Below are positions 25,357-33,992 of a stretch of 47,558 nt of DNA, one piece after another. A model generated the notes under the pieces. The model had not been told where the DNA came from, searched no databases, and was given only the letters and a program-made list of their open reading frames with translations. Each line of letters begins with the position of its first letter. Position 1 is the first letter of the stretch. Location: assembly GCA_003152485.1 (NCBI GenBank), contig PMAE01000078.1:97041-144598 (forward strand), in the 5' to 3' direction. The stretch comes from Gemmatimonadota bacterium (lineage in GTDB: Bacteria > Gemmatimonadota > Gemmatimonadetes > Gemmatimonadales > Gemmatimonadaceae). The position numbers were made by a program, and so were the translations under genes.

Positions 25357-26511
25357 TCACGACGTAGCTTTTATGGCAATACGTCCGCGGAGCTGCGGTG
25401 GCCACGCGATCGCGGTGTCGACACGCACATAGGCGACGCCCGGAAGGCCGGACCGGACGGCGTCCTCGTACTCGCGTAGAAGCGTGGAGTCGATTCGCAC
25501 CTTCACCCGAAACATCAGCTTATCGCGATCGCTCTTGGTCTCGACAGCTTTCGGCGTGAACTGCGCCTGCGTACCGAGGTACGAGACCGATGCCCGTATC
25601 GGACGCTGCGGATAGGCATCGAGGACGATGCGACCGTCGGCCCCAAGCCATACCCGCCCGGCGTCAGCTGTCGGCAGATAGATGTCCATGTAGACCGAGG
25701 TCGCGTCGAGAGTGGTGAACACCTTGCCGCCGGCCGGCAGCACCTCACCCAGGTTCGCGATCCGATATAGAATGCGCCCGTCGCGGGGGGCAACGAGCAG
25801 GTTATCGCGAATGTTGACGTCGTCGAGCTCGACGACATGGCGCGCAGCATCGAGCGCGTGCTGGGCCTCGCCCACCCTGGCCCGAGCGGCGGTGAGTGAG
25901 GCGACGGCTGCGTCATACGTCTGCTGCCGCTCGTCGAAGTCCTCGTGCGTCACGTAGTCCCGCTGGACGAGCATCCGGTATCGGGCCAGCTCCTTCCCCG
26001 CGAGATCGACCTGGGTGCGTTGTTGCGCGACATTGGCGCGGGCCTCGTCGAACGTGCGTTCGCCCTGAAGCACCGTGGCTTGGGCACCTCCTCGCCCGGC
26101 CTCCAAGTCGCGCGTATCCATGCGCGCCAGCGCTTGGCCGCGATGGACGAAATCACCTTCGTTCACGTAGAGGTCTGCGAGGCGGCCGGCAAACTTGGTG
26201 TCGATGTCGATCTCGTCAGCCTCGAGTCTCCCGTTTCCCGATACGATGCCCGCCGGAAGCTGGGACTGGCGCAGTTGATACCAACGGAACCCGCCGCGCA
26301 CGACGAGCACCGCGGCGAGGGCGCCGACGACCAAGGGCAGCCACCGCCGCATACGGCTCGCGCGCGGGCGTGCCGGTTGGTCAGGGGGCGGCATGGCAGG
26401 CGCCGCCGGGGCCATCCGGTTGTCCGTTGGCGGCGGCGGCTCGGCCACTGGCGAAAGCCGCGGCGGGATGGTCGTGTCAACCATCGGCGGGTCGGTTGTG
26501 GGAGGCGGCAT
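25357..26511 (-). CDS. HlyD-family membrane-fusion adaptor, YhiI-like
   Basis: A 384-residue periplasmic adaptor. A proline-rich cytoplasmic start is followed by one membrane helix (about 55-72), a lipoyl half-motif (VSGNGRLEADEIDIDTKFAGRL), a coiled-coil hairpin (about 135-240) and a beta-barrel with VAPRDGRILYRIANLGEVLPAGG. The frame is open to 26676, but that extension crosses the palindromic box, so the later ATG is preferred even though its Shine-Dalgarno is weak. It should connect the inner-membrane ABC proteins encoded downstream to an outer-membrane channel; no TolC homologue is in the window. Confidence 0.88.
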   Translation of the reverse strand: MPPPTTDPPMVDTTIPPRLSPVAEPPPPTDNRMAPAAPAMPPPDQPARPRASRMRRWLPLVVGALAAVLVVRGGFRWYQLRQSQLPAGIVSGNGRLEADEIDIDTKFAGRLADLYVNEGDFVHRGQALARMDTRDLEAGRGGAQATVLQGERTFDEARANVAQQRTQVDLAGKELARYRMLVQRDYVTHEDFDERQQTYDAAVASLTAARARVGEAQHALDAARHVVELDDVNIRDNLLVAPRDGRILYRIANLGEVLPAGGKVFTTLDATSVYMDIYLPTADAGRVWLGADGRIVLDAYPQRPIRASVSYLGTQAQFTPKAVETKSDRDKLMFRVKVRIDSTLLREYEDAVRSGLPGVAYVRVDTAIAWPPQLRGRIAIKATS

Positions 26512-26617
26512 CCGATTCTCAATGACGTCGTTTCTTGCAATTCGCCGGGACTCTCGAATCTGCGGGAAGCATGGGGAGTCGGGACCGCTGCGGAGATCGG
26601 GGGGACCCGCGCACCGT

Positions 26618-26634
26618 GCCAGGTAATCCCTGAC
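26618..26634. promoter_or_regulatory. palindromic regulatory box between divergent export operons
   Basis: GCCAGGT-AAT-CCCTGAC has a perfect right half-site. It lies 107 bp from the YhiI-like gene (minus) and 120 bp from the unknown gene at 26754 (plus). One site could thus control two long transcription units reaching from 21.4 to 32.7 kb. Confidence 0.6.
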
Positions 26635-26753
26635 AAAGCTCCAATACGTGGAACCGGGTCGGCGAAACACGGACACGATCCGGCGAAGCGCCTGACAGAC
26701 CGGCGGTCGCGGAAGCGCCAGACTACGCGTACCACTTATCCCGGAGGCCGGTC

Positions 26754-27320
26754 ATGTATGCGTCGCACGGCTCCGCAATGGACACGGCCGGTGGCTCGAC
26801 CGTCGCCGCCCAATGGGCCCCCCGTCCGATCGCAACGGTCGCCGACAGCCCCGGCCATTCGATACACGTCGCTCAGTTGCGCGGGTGGATCGCGCTCCTG
26901 CTCGGCCGGCGCCAGGACGATGACGCGATCGCGATATCCGGTGGCGCCGGCTACACGGACGTGGCCGGGAACCGATGCGCGAATGACGCGCCGCCACTGT
27001 TGCGCCTCGCCAGTCGCCTGGCTCGCTTTGAGCGTCAGCGGCTAGCCGTGGCAGCGTGCGAAGGGCGCGTCGATGGAGATCATCTCCACAAGCGTTTGCA
27101 GGAGTGCGGGGTCCAGTTGCGCGATGACGCGTGGGCGGTCGGTGGACACTATCGTGAGATGGGTATCCGTCCGGATGACATTTCGAGGACTCTCGCCCGG
27201 GCTGTGGATCGCACGCTGCAACTCGTGGCCGTGGCCGATCGACCGGCGGCATCCGCACTCCGGCGTGAACTCGTCCGCCGGGGACTACAAGGCTATCACG
27301 CGACCCAATTGCCGCTGTGA
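26754..27320 (+). CDS. hypothetical protein heading the MacAB/RCK gene run
   Basis: A 188-residue soluble protein with a GGAGG Shine-Dalgarno 6 bp before the ATG. No domain is recognised. The N-terminal half is Gly/Ala-rich; the second half is helical and charged (about 85-188, with YREMGIRPDDISRTLARAVDR and ALRRELVRRGLQGY). Its second half resembles in style the small protein at 10642-10971. Only 16 bp separate it from the MacA gene, and all genes to 32713 point the same way, so it is probably the first gene of that operon. Confidence 0.6.
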   Translation: MYASHGSAMDTAGGSTVAAQWAPRPIATVADSPGHSIHVAQLRGWIALLLGRRQDDDAIAISGGAGYTDVAGNRCANDAPPLLRLASRLARFERQRLAVAACEGRVDGDHLHKRLQECGVQLRDDAWAVGGHYREMGIRPDDISRTLARAVDRTLQLVAVADRPAASALRRELVRRGLQGYHATQLPL

Positions 27321-27336
27321 GTAGCGGCGTCGCTGT

Positions 27337-28653
27337 ATGTCCGCGACCCGCCGCACCGAGCGGGGGCGCACCGAGCGGGGGCGCACCGTGACCACCCCGT
27401 CTTTGGCAACCAGCGGGGAGACCGGTCACGTCATCCTGACCCCCACTACGCCGAGTCCACCGATATTGGCTTCCCGGCGGCAACGCCGTCCGCGCAGGAT
27501 CCTCATCGCGACCGTCGTCCTGCTGAGTGTGGTCGTTTCCGGGTTGCTCTGGTGGAACGCGGGACGGCATGTCGCGCCACACTACGTGACGGCTCCGGTA
27601 AGTCGTGGCCCGATCGCGCGTGTCGTGAGCGCGAGCGGCACAGTCAACCCAGTGCTCAATGTGCAGGTCGGTACGTATGTCTCCGGCGTGATCACCGCCC
27701 TGTACTGCGACTTCAACACGGCGGTAAAAACAGGCCAGATCTGCGCCAAGATCGATCCGCGACCCTACCAGACGGTCGTTGATCAGGAACAGGCGAACCT
27801 CGCGACGGCGAAGGCGCAGCTCACGAAAGATCAGGCCAACCTCACGTATGACAAGCTCTCATACGACCGCTCGGTAGCCCTCCAAAAGCAAGACTATGTC
27901 ACGCAGGACAGTGCCGACCGAACAAAGAACGCCTATGACCAGGCGGTCGCCCAGATCCAGCTCGACCAGGCCGGAATCGAGCAGCATCGGGCGGCTCTCG
28001 ACGCGGCCGAGGTGAATCTCGGGTACACCGACATCGTGTCGCCGGTCAACGGCACCGTCGTATCGCGAAACGTGACCATGGGGCAGACCGTCGCGGCCAG
28101 CTTCCAGACGCCGACGCTGTTCATCATTGCTACCGATCTCACAAAGATGGAGGTCGATGCCAATGTCAGTGAGAGCGACATCGGTGGGATCCATGCTGGC
28201 GACACCGCCTCGTTTACCGTCGAGGCGTATCCCGACTATCTCTTTACCGGTGACGTCGTTCAGGTGCGTCAGGCGCCGCAGTCCGTGCAAAACGTGATCA
28301 CCTATGACGTCGTGATCGATGTCGCCAATACCAAGTTGTTGCTCAAACCCGGCATGACGGCGACCTGCCAGATCATCACGGCGCGCCGTAACGGGGTAAT
28401 GCGCGTACCGAACCAAGCGCTGCGGTACGCTCCTGGCGGATTGACCAATGGACCAGCTGCCGGAGGAGGGGATCACAGGGATGTCTGGCTCATGCGCGGG
28501 AACCAGCCGGTAAAAGTGCCGGTGCAGCTGGGCCTCGACGACGACAACTATTCCGAGATCGTGCACGGAGACGTCAAGGAAGGCGACCTCGTCGTCACCT
28601 CCGAACAACCCGTCACGGGCGATCACGCCGCGCCGCGCGCGCCCCACTTCTGA
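27337..28653 (+). CDS. macA: MacA-like periplasmic adaptor
   Basis: A 438-residue membrane-fusion protein. A variable cytoplasmic N-terminus (about 1-48) precedes one membrane helix (about 49-70), a lipoyl domain (SASGTVNPVLNVQVGTYVSG), a coiled-coil hairpin (about 145-225), the VSPVNGTVVSRNVTMGQTV strand and a beta-barrel. The first codons include two 15-bp tandem units encoding RTERG; a GTG at 27388 just after the repeat is an alternative start. With the MacB protein encoded 20 bp downstream it would form a MacAB-type exporter, known elsewhere for macrolides, peptides and heme-like compounds. Confidence 0.9.
   Translation: MSATRRTERGRTERGRTVTTPSLATSGETGHVILTPTTPSPPILASRRQRRPRRILIATVVLLSVVVSGLLWWNAGRHVAPHYVTAPVSRGPIARVVSASGTVNPVLNVQVGTYVSGVITALYCDFNTAVKTGQICAKIDPRPYQTVVDQEQANLATAKAQLTKDQANLTYDKLSYDRSVALQKQDYVTQDSADRTKNAYDQAVAQIQLDQAGIEQHRAALDAAEVNLGYTDIVSPVNGTVVSRNVTMGQTVAASFQTPTLFIIATDLTKMEVDANVSESDIGGIHAGDTASFTVEAYPDYLFTGDVVQVRQAPQSVQNVITYDVVIDVANTKLLLKPGMTATCQIITARRNGVMRVPNQALRYAPGGLTNGPAAGGGDHRDVWLMRGNQPVKVPVQLGLDDDNYSEIVHGDVKEGDLVVTSEQPVTGDHAAPRAPHF
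27352..27390. repeat. 15-bp tandem repeat at the MacA N-terminus
   Basis: CGCACCGAGCGGGGG occurs twice in direct succession, followed by a partial third unit (CGCACCGTG). The unit length is a multiple of three, so a change in copy number would keep the frame. Confidence 0.8.
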
Positions 28654-28672
28654 TCCGCCGGCCGGGGTTCGC

Positions 28673-30778
28673 ATGCCAGACGTCATGATCGAGGTGCGAA
28701 ATGTGACGCGGGTCTACCGATCCGGTGATTTCGCCGTACAGGCACTTCGCGACGCCAGCTTCACGCTCGAACGCGGCGAGTTCGTCGCGATCGTCGGTCC
28801 CTCGGGCTCCGGCAAGTCGACGCTCATGGCGATCCTCGGCTGCCTGGACCGACCCACGAGCGGCCGCTACTTACTCGAGGGCGTCGACGTCGCCTCCCTC
28901 GATGAACCGGACCTCGCAGCCATCCGAAGCACTCGGATCGGGTTCGTGTTTCAGAGCTTCAATCTGTTGCCGCGGACCAGTGCGATCGAGAACGTCGCAC
29001 TGCCGCTGTTCTACGCCGCCTCGGGGTCCGTCGATCGCCGGACTCGGCTCGAGCGGGCGCAGCACGCGCTGGAGATTCTCGGCCTCGGCGAGCGCGAGAA
29101 CAGTACCCCGGCGCAGCTCTCTGGAGGACAGCAGCAACGGGTGGCCATCGCGCGGGCGCTGATCAATTCACCGAGTCTCCTGCTCGCCGATGAGCCGACC
29201 GGCAATCTCGACACACGCACATCGCACGACATCATGGACACGCTGGTGGCGCTCAATCGTGAGCGCGGCGTGACCGTTATCGTTGTGACTCACGAGGCAG
29301 ATATCGCCGCGTACGCCGGACGGGTCATCACGATGCGGGATGGTCACATCGTGTCCGACGCGCCAACGGCGCCGGGCGGGCAATTGCCGGCGGCGACGCT
29401 CGCTGCTGGCCATACGCCATCGCTGTTCGGTCCCAGGGAATCGGCACTTCCCACTTCCGCGCCAGCTGGCTGGGGATTCGGCCTGATGATCGGGAGCGCG
29501 GCCGTCCAAGCGATCCGGCGAAACATGCTGCGATCGCTCCTCACGATGCTTGGTGTCTTCATCGGCGTGGCGGCGCTCATCGCGATGGTTGCCGTCGGGC
29601 AGGGGGCAAACCAGGCCGTCGAGAAGCAAATCGCGAGTCTGGGCTCGAACCTGCTGGTCGTCGTGCCGGGAGCGACCACCACGACCGGGGTTCGCGCCGG
29701 ATTCGGCAGTGCATCGACACTGACCGTGAGCGACGCCGATGCCGTCCGTCGCGAGGACCTCGCCGTCGCTCAGGTGAGTTACCTCGTTCGTCAGACCGCA
29801 CAGGTGCAATACAGCGATCAGAACTGGACGACGGTCGTGCAAGGCGTCTCCGTCAACTATCCGCCGATCACCAACTGGAGGATAGCCGCCGGCCGCAGCC
29901 TGTCGGACGACGACGAATCGCGGGCCGCGCTCGTCGCGCTCATCGGCCAGACGGTGTACCGACAACTCTTTGCGCCGTTCGAGAGTCCGGTCGGCGCCAC
30001 CATGCTCGTGAAAGGCGTCCCGGTTCGGGTGGTCGGCATCCTTGCCGCCAAGGGCCAGACCGCATTCGGCCAGGACCAAGACGATCTGGTAATGGTGCCG
30101 TTCACCACGGCTGAGACCAAGATCCTGGGCGTGGCCGCGCCAATGCAACCGCAAACGGCTCTCAGCACCAACTATCCGGCGCCGGCGAATCCGTTCGGCA
30201 TGCCGCCCCGGATGACCGGCTTCGTCAACTCCATCTACGTGCAAGCCGTCACACCAGCCTCGGTCCAACCCGCGATCGACCAAGTGACGCGAACGCTCAG
30301 TCGCCGCCACACCATCCGACCGGGAGACCCGCTGGATTTTGCCGTCCGCAACCTGAGTCAGATCGCCAGTGCGGCCGAGGGAAGCAGCCACGTAATGTCC
30401 GTACTCCTGGCGGTCGTGGCGTCCATCTCGCTGCTGGTCGGTGGGATCGGCATCATGAACATCCTCCTCGTTTCAGTCACCGAGCGAACGCGGGAGATCG
30501 GGTTGCGAATGGCCATAGGCGCGCGGCGGGTGCACGTCCTCCTACAGTTCCTCGCCGAGGCCGTGTTCTTGAGCGTGGCGGGCGGAGCGGGCGGGATCAT
30601 TGCCGGCGTCGCGGCGTCCAAGATCATCTCGGTCTTCGCTGACTGGCCCACCGTGGTGCTGCCTATGTCGATTGTCGGCGGGTTCGTCTTTTCGGTCGCG
30701 GTTGGCGTGTTCTTTGGCTACTATCCCGCTCGTAAAGCGTCCCACCTCGATCCGATCGAGGCCCTGCACTTCGAGTGA
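28673..30778 (+). CDS. macB: MacB-like ABC transporter (ATPase plus permease)
   Basis: A 701-residue fusion. The N-terminal ATPase (about 5-230) has Walker [10 protein letters not shown], signature [15 protein letters not shown] and Walker [13 protein letters not shown] linker is followed by the MacB permease: helix at about 285-310, a large periplasmic domain (about 315-570) and three C-terminal helices with the FtsX motif [31 protein letters not shown]. Length is slightly above E. coli MacB (648). It works with the adaptor encoded just upstream; the outer-membrane partner is not in the window. Confidence 0.92.
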   Translation: MPDVMIEVRNVTRVYRSGDFAVQALRDASFTLERGEFVAIVGPSGSGKSTLMAILGCLDRPTSGRYLLEGVDVASLDEPDLAAIRSTRIGFVFQSFNLLPRTSAIENVALPLFYAASGSVDRRTRLERAQHALEILGLGERENSTPAQLSGGQQQRVAIARALINSPSLLLADEPTGNLDTRTSHDIMDTLVALNRERGVTVIVVTHEADIAAYAGRVITMRDGHIVSDAPTAPGGQLPAATLAAGHTPSLFGPRESALPTSAPAGWGFGLMIGSAAVQAIRRNMLRSLLTMLGVFIGVAALIAMVAVGQGANQAVEKQIASLGSNLLVVVPGATTTTGVRAGFGSASTLTVSDADAVRREDLAVAQVSYLVRQTAQVQYSDQNWTTVVQGVSVNYPPITNWRIAAGRSLSDDDESRAALVALIGQTVYRQLFAPFESPVGATMLVKGVPVRVVGILAAKGQTAFGQDQDDLVMVPFTTAETKILGVAAPMQPQTALSTNYPAPANPFGMPPRMTGFVNSIYVQAVTPASVQPAIDQVTRTLSRRHTIRPGDPLDFAVRNLSQIASAAEGSSHVMSVLLAVVASISLLVGGIGIMNILLVSVTERTREIGLRMAIGARRVHVLLQFLAEAVFLSVAGGAGGIIAGVAASKIISVFADWPTVVLPMSIVGGFVFSVAVGVFFGYYPARKASHLDPIEALHFE

Positions 30779-30832
30779 GAGCACGACGAGCGGCGTCAGC
30801 TTCGCACCGGCGGATCCTGAAACGGGGCGATC

Positions 30833-31975
30833 ATGCGGTCGTGTGGTGTCTCGCACCCGATGGGTCTCGTCCTCCACCCCGACACGGCACTTGGGCACAC
30901 GATGAGCCATTGGTGGTCACACCGGGTCCCGCGGGCCATGGCGCTCCTCACGACGCTCGCTGTCCTGGGGACGGTGGGATACATGGTCATCGAGCGGTGG
31001 TCATTCACGGACGCGCTATTCATGGCTGTCGTGATTCTGTCGACCGTCGGACTCGAGTCGCCGCACCCGCTGTCGGCCACCGGGCGCGCCTTCACGATTG
31101 GACTGATCGTCACCGGGGTCTCCGTCGCCGCGTATCTGGTGTCCACGCTCGGCGAATACGTAATGGGGGGCGTGCTCACCGGAGTATTTCGCCATCGGCG
31201 TTTGCAGCGGGAGATCGCTCACTTATCCGATCACTACATTGTGTGCGGATACGGCCGTGTGGGCAAGCAGGTTGTCGCCGACCTGCGCCGGCGTGGTAGT
31301 TCCGTGGTGATCGTCGAACAAGATGCCGCAGTTGCCGAGGGCTCCGATGTGTTGCCCACCATCACGGGTGACGCCACCAACGACGACGTATTGAGCAGTG
31401 CGGGACTTGGTCGCGCCCGGGGGTTGGTGGCCGCCACCGGAAACGATGCGACCAACGTGGTCATCACCCTGTCCGCGCACGCGCTCAATTCCCACCTCGT
31501 CGTCGTTGCTCGGGCCAGCCACGCGGCGGCCGAGCAGAATTTGACGCGCGCCGGCGCGACGCACGTCGTATCACCATACGCGATCGGCGGGCACCGGATT
31601 GTGTCCGAACTGTTGTCGCCGGGAGTCACCACCTTTCTCGATACCGTCGTGCACGCCGAGCAGTTGGACCTCTGGCTCGAAGTCGCAACGGTGGGTCCGA
31701 CGAGTGTATTGGTGGGTCAGACGCTGGACCATGCATTGCGACCGTCGAATCGGGCCGTGAATCTCGTGGCGTTGCGCCAGGCGTCCGATCCCACGTACGT
31801 CACCAATCCACGGACCGATGTCCGTCTCGCACCTGGTGACACGCTCATCGCGCTTGGCCCCCAAGCGGCCGTCCAGCAGTTTGGCATCCGGGCGACAGGC
31901 ACGACAGGCACGACGGCCAGCACCGCGCGGACGATAGCCGGCGCGGCGGCGCGGAAGCCGGCCAAGCTTCGCTGA
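30833..31975 (+). CDS. two-helix potassium-channel-like protein with RCK domain and unusual filter
   Basis: A 380-residue protein with helix 1 (about 36-53), a pore loop, helix 2 (about 87-112), an RCK-N (TrkA-N) NAD-binding domain starting HYIVCGYGRVGKQ (about 129) and an RCK-C domain (about 285-355). The filter that should read TVGYG reads T71-V-G-L-E-S followed by PHPLS. The pore helix before it (FTDALFMAVVILS) and the HPLS after it are conserved in channels of this type. Either the ion selectivity is altered or the protein no longer conducts K+. An ATG at 30902 is an alternative start. It follows MacB by 54 bp and precedes a second RCK gene by 12 bp. Confidence 0.85.
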   Translation: MRSCGVSHPMGLVLHPDTALGHTMSHWWSHRVPRAMALLTTLAVLGTVGYMVIERWSFTDALFMAVVILSTVGLESPHPLSATGRAFTIGLIVTGVSVAAYLVSTLGEYVMGGVLTGVFRHRRLQREIAHLSDHYIVCGYGRVGKQVVADLRRRGSSVVIVEQDAAVAEGSDVLPTITGDATNDDVLSSAGLGRARGLVAATGNDATNVVITLSAHALNSHLVVVARASHAAAEQNLTRAGATHVVSPYAIGGHRIVSELLSPGVTTFLDTVVHAEQLDLWLEVATVGPTSVLVGQTLDHALRPSNRAVNLVALRQASDPTYVTNPRTDVRLAPGDTLIALGPQAAVQQFGIRATGTTGTTASTARTIAGAAARKPAKLR

Positions 31976-31987
31976 GCCCGGCAACCC

Positions 31988-32713
31988 ATGCCCCACCCAC
32001 CCAGCGATCTCTCCGAACTCTACATCGTCTGTGGGTACGGACGCGTAGGCCGCGAAGTTGGGGCCGGCTTGCGCCAACGGAAACGGTGGGTTGTCGCCAT
32101 CGACCAGACGCCGGCAGTATTCAGTGGCACGGAAGGGCTCCACACCGTCTCGGGGGATGCGACCGACGACGCCGTGCTTGTCGCCGCCGGCATTGCCAGA
32201 GCGCACGGGCTGGTCGTGGCGACGGGAAGCGACGCAACGAATCTTGCGATCGTTCTTTCCGCCCGCGCGCTCAACTCGAGCCTGCTGGTGGTCGCGCGCG
32301 CCAACCAGCCCGACGCGGAAGCGAAGCTGCTGCGCGCCGGCGCCTCCCGCGTCGTCTCACCCTACGCCATGGGCGCGCATCGCATCGCGACGCAGCTCGT
32401 CTCGCCCGGCGTCGTATCATTCCTCGACGCGATCCGCGACGGGGATCGGGTGGACCTCTGGATCGAGGAAGCCACCATCGCCGCCGGGAGTTCGATGGCG
32501 GGACGTGGTGTTGGCGAGGCAGTCCCGCGGTCCGTCGGACTGCCCAATCTCATCGCGATCCGGCGCGGGGGCGACGGCCGCCTGATCACCAATCCGTCGC
32601 CGGACGTACGCCTGACGCCCGGAGACACGTTGATCGTCGTAGGATCACGAGAACAACTGCGCCAGTTGATCGCTCGGGCAACAGCTCAACAGGCCGCGGC
32701 GGTCAGCGCGTGA
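31988..32713 (+). CDS. stand-alone RCK (TrkA-N/TrkA-C) protein
   Basis: A 241-residue cytoplasmic protein equivalent to the RCK part of the preceding channel: LYIVCGYGRVGREVGAGLRQR (Rossmann GxGxxG), SGDATDDAVLVAAGI, ATGSDATNLAIVLSARALN, then a TrkA-C domain ending RLTPGDTLIVVGS. The two proteins align throughout, so this gene looks like a duplication of the channel's ligand-binding half without membrane helices. It could assemble with the channel as mixed RCK rings, as in KtrA-type or MthK-type gating rings. The shared operon supports this, but it is inference. Confidence 0.88.
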   Translation: MPHPPSDLSELYIVCGYGRVGREVGAGLRQRKRWVVAIDQTPAVFSGTEGLHTVSGDATDDAVLVAAGIARAHGLVVATGSDATNLAIVLSARALNSSLLVVARANQPDAEAKLLRAGASRVVSPYAMGAHRIATQLVSPGVVSFLDAIRDGDRVDLWIEEATIAAGSSMAGRGVGEAVPRSVGLPNLIAIRRGGDGRLITNPSPDVRLTPGDTLIVVGSREQLRQLIARATAQQAAAVSA

Positions 32714-32727
32714 CACCGCGCGTGGCC

Positions 32728-32770
32728 GGTCTGGGAAATCGGCCCAGGGCGCAGGGAAATTATCCCAGGG
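32728..32770. terminator. overlapping hairpins between convergent RCK and stress-protein genes
   Basis: CTGGG…CCCAG (32731-32747) is followed by an overlapping GGGA-AATTA-TCCC element. Both can fold, but neither has a clean T-run. The position between two convergent stop codons favours a terminator over a promoter box. Confidence 0.35.
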
Positions 32771-32771
32771 C

Positions 32772-33629
32772 TCAACCGTCAAGGCACCCGATGGGCGCGA
32801 CGAGAATTGCACATGTCGCCACTCGAATGATTTTCGACGCCACGCTGCCCAGCACGAGGCGCTTGACCGCACCGTACCCGTGGCTCCCCAATGTGATGAG
32901 GTCCGCATCGATCTGTCGTGCGTGATCGAGAAGCGTTCGGGCGGCATCGCCAGCGCGCTCCGTTACGTCCACGCGAACACCAGCTGCAACGCCAAGCTCA
33001 CGCCCCACCTGCGTCAGCCGGTCGCCGACAGACCGGTCAATGGTGGACGTCGCGCGCGCGGTCTGGGATCGTTTGGGAACGACGGAAACGATGTGTAGCT
33101 CGTCGCCATCGCGCAGCCACCCCGCGGCGGTGTGAGCCGCGCGCACACTCGTCGGACTGAAATCGATCGCGGCGATCACCCGACGAGGGATCGCGGTCAC
33201 GGACGCGGGTACGGCCAGGACAGGTGTGCTGGCGTCTTGCGCGAGGTGCAACGCCGTCTCTCCACCCAGGGTGCGATCCAGTATGCCGTGCGCCCCGAGG
33301 CCGGTCACGATGAGACCCGCGCCGTGCGCACGCGCCGTGGCCGCAATCTCCGAGGAGACGACTCCGGTGCGCAGCTCGGGGATCGCATCGGTGACTCCGC
33401 ATCGGCGGAACTGTTCCCTCGCACTCGTCATCAGGGCCGCGCGCACCGCGGCCTCATCTTCCGGCGTGGGGACGTAGGTGGCGCCAAACCCGTAGTCTAG
33501 GATTGGAATTGGTGCAAAGACGACGAGCGGCATCAGCGCGACGTGAACGCGTGCCGCCAGAAGCGACGCGACCTGTACCGCGCCGTCCGCGCTCACGCCG
33601 CCGTGCATCGCCAGAAGAATTCCTTTCAT
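32772..33629 (-). CDS. tandem universal stress protein (two Usp domains)
   Basis: A 285-residue protein with two UspA-like domains (about 1-142 and 148-283). The second has the full ATP-binding signature GSHGYGAVKRLVLGS (G-2x-G-9x-G-S); the first has the related GLGAHGILDRTLGGET. The ATG at 33629 is preceded by GGAGGGA; a GTG one codon upstream is also possible. Compared with the other tandem protein at 7120-8022, this copy keeps intact nucleotide-binding residues. It is divergent from the three-BON gene, with a palindromic box between them. Confidence 0.9.
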   Translation of the reverse strand: MKGILLAMHGGVSADGAVQVASLLAARVHVALMPLVVFAPIPILDYGFGATYVPTPEDEAAVRAALMTSAREQFRRCGVTDAIPELRTGVVSSEIAATARAHGAGLIVTGLGAHGILDRTLGGETALHLAQDASTPVLAVPASVTAIPRRVIAAIDFSPTSVRAAHTAAGWLRDGDELHIVSVVPKRSQTARATSTIDRSVGDRLTQVGRELGVAAGVRVDVTERAGDAARTLLDHARQIDADLITLGSHGYGAVKRLVLGSVASKIIRVATCAILVAPIGCLDG

Positions 33630-33992
33630 CACATTCCCTCCGGTTGACGACTATTGTCGCGCCGGTCGCGGCTGTCGCGGTCTCAACAGCGCGCCGAATC
33701 TTCGGCTCGGCACCTCAGTCGATCACGGTCGTCGTTACACGCGACATCGCCGATCCATCCAGCGCCGCGCGCCCGCCGTCACCGGCAGTGGTCGAGAATC
33801 TGCCGAGACGCGGTGAGGGACGCTATCGGGAGGCGTGTCCGGTGGTGTGAGGGTTTCCCCGACCTCCGAAGCCTCACACAACCTTCGCACCGCCCCGACA
33901 CCGGCGATCACTGCGCAACCTTAGGCTACACGGTACAACCGGAATCGATGATTCCAAGTCCCTCATCTCAAGCACCAACCGAAGGAGGCAGT
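33630..33992. promoter_or_regulatory. divergent control region of stress protein and BON gene
   Basis: About 360 bp with no convincing gene. It holds a near-perfect palindromic box at 33847-33863, and a strong AAGGAGG ribosome site at its right end. Confidence 0.5.
33847..33863. promoter_or_regulatory. palindromic regulatory box between divergent stress genes
   Basis: GTGAGGG-TTT-CCCCGAC has a perfect left half-site and matches 6 of 7 in the right. It lies about 218 bp from the universal-stress-protein start and 130 bp from the BON-protein start. Confidence 0.6.
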
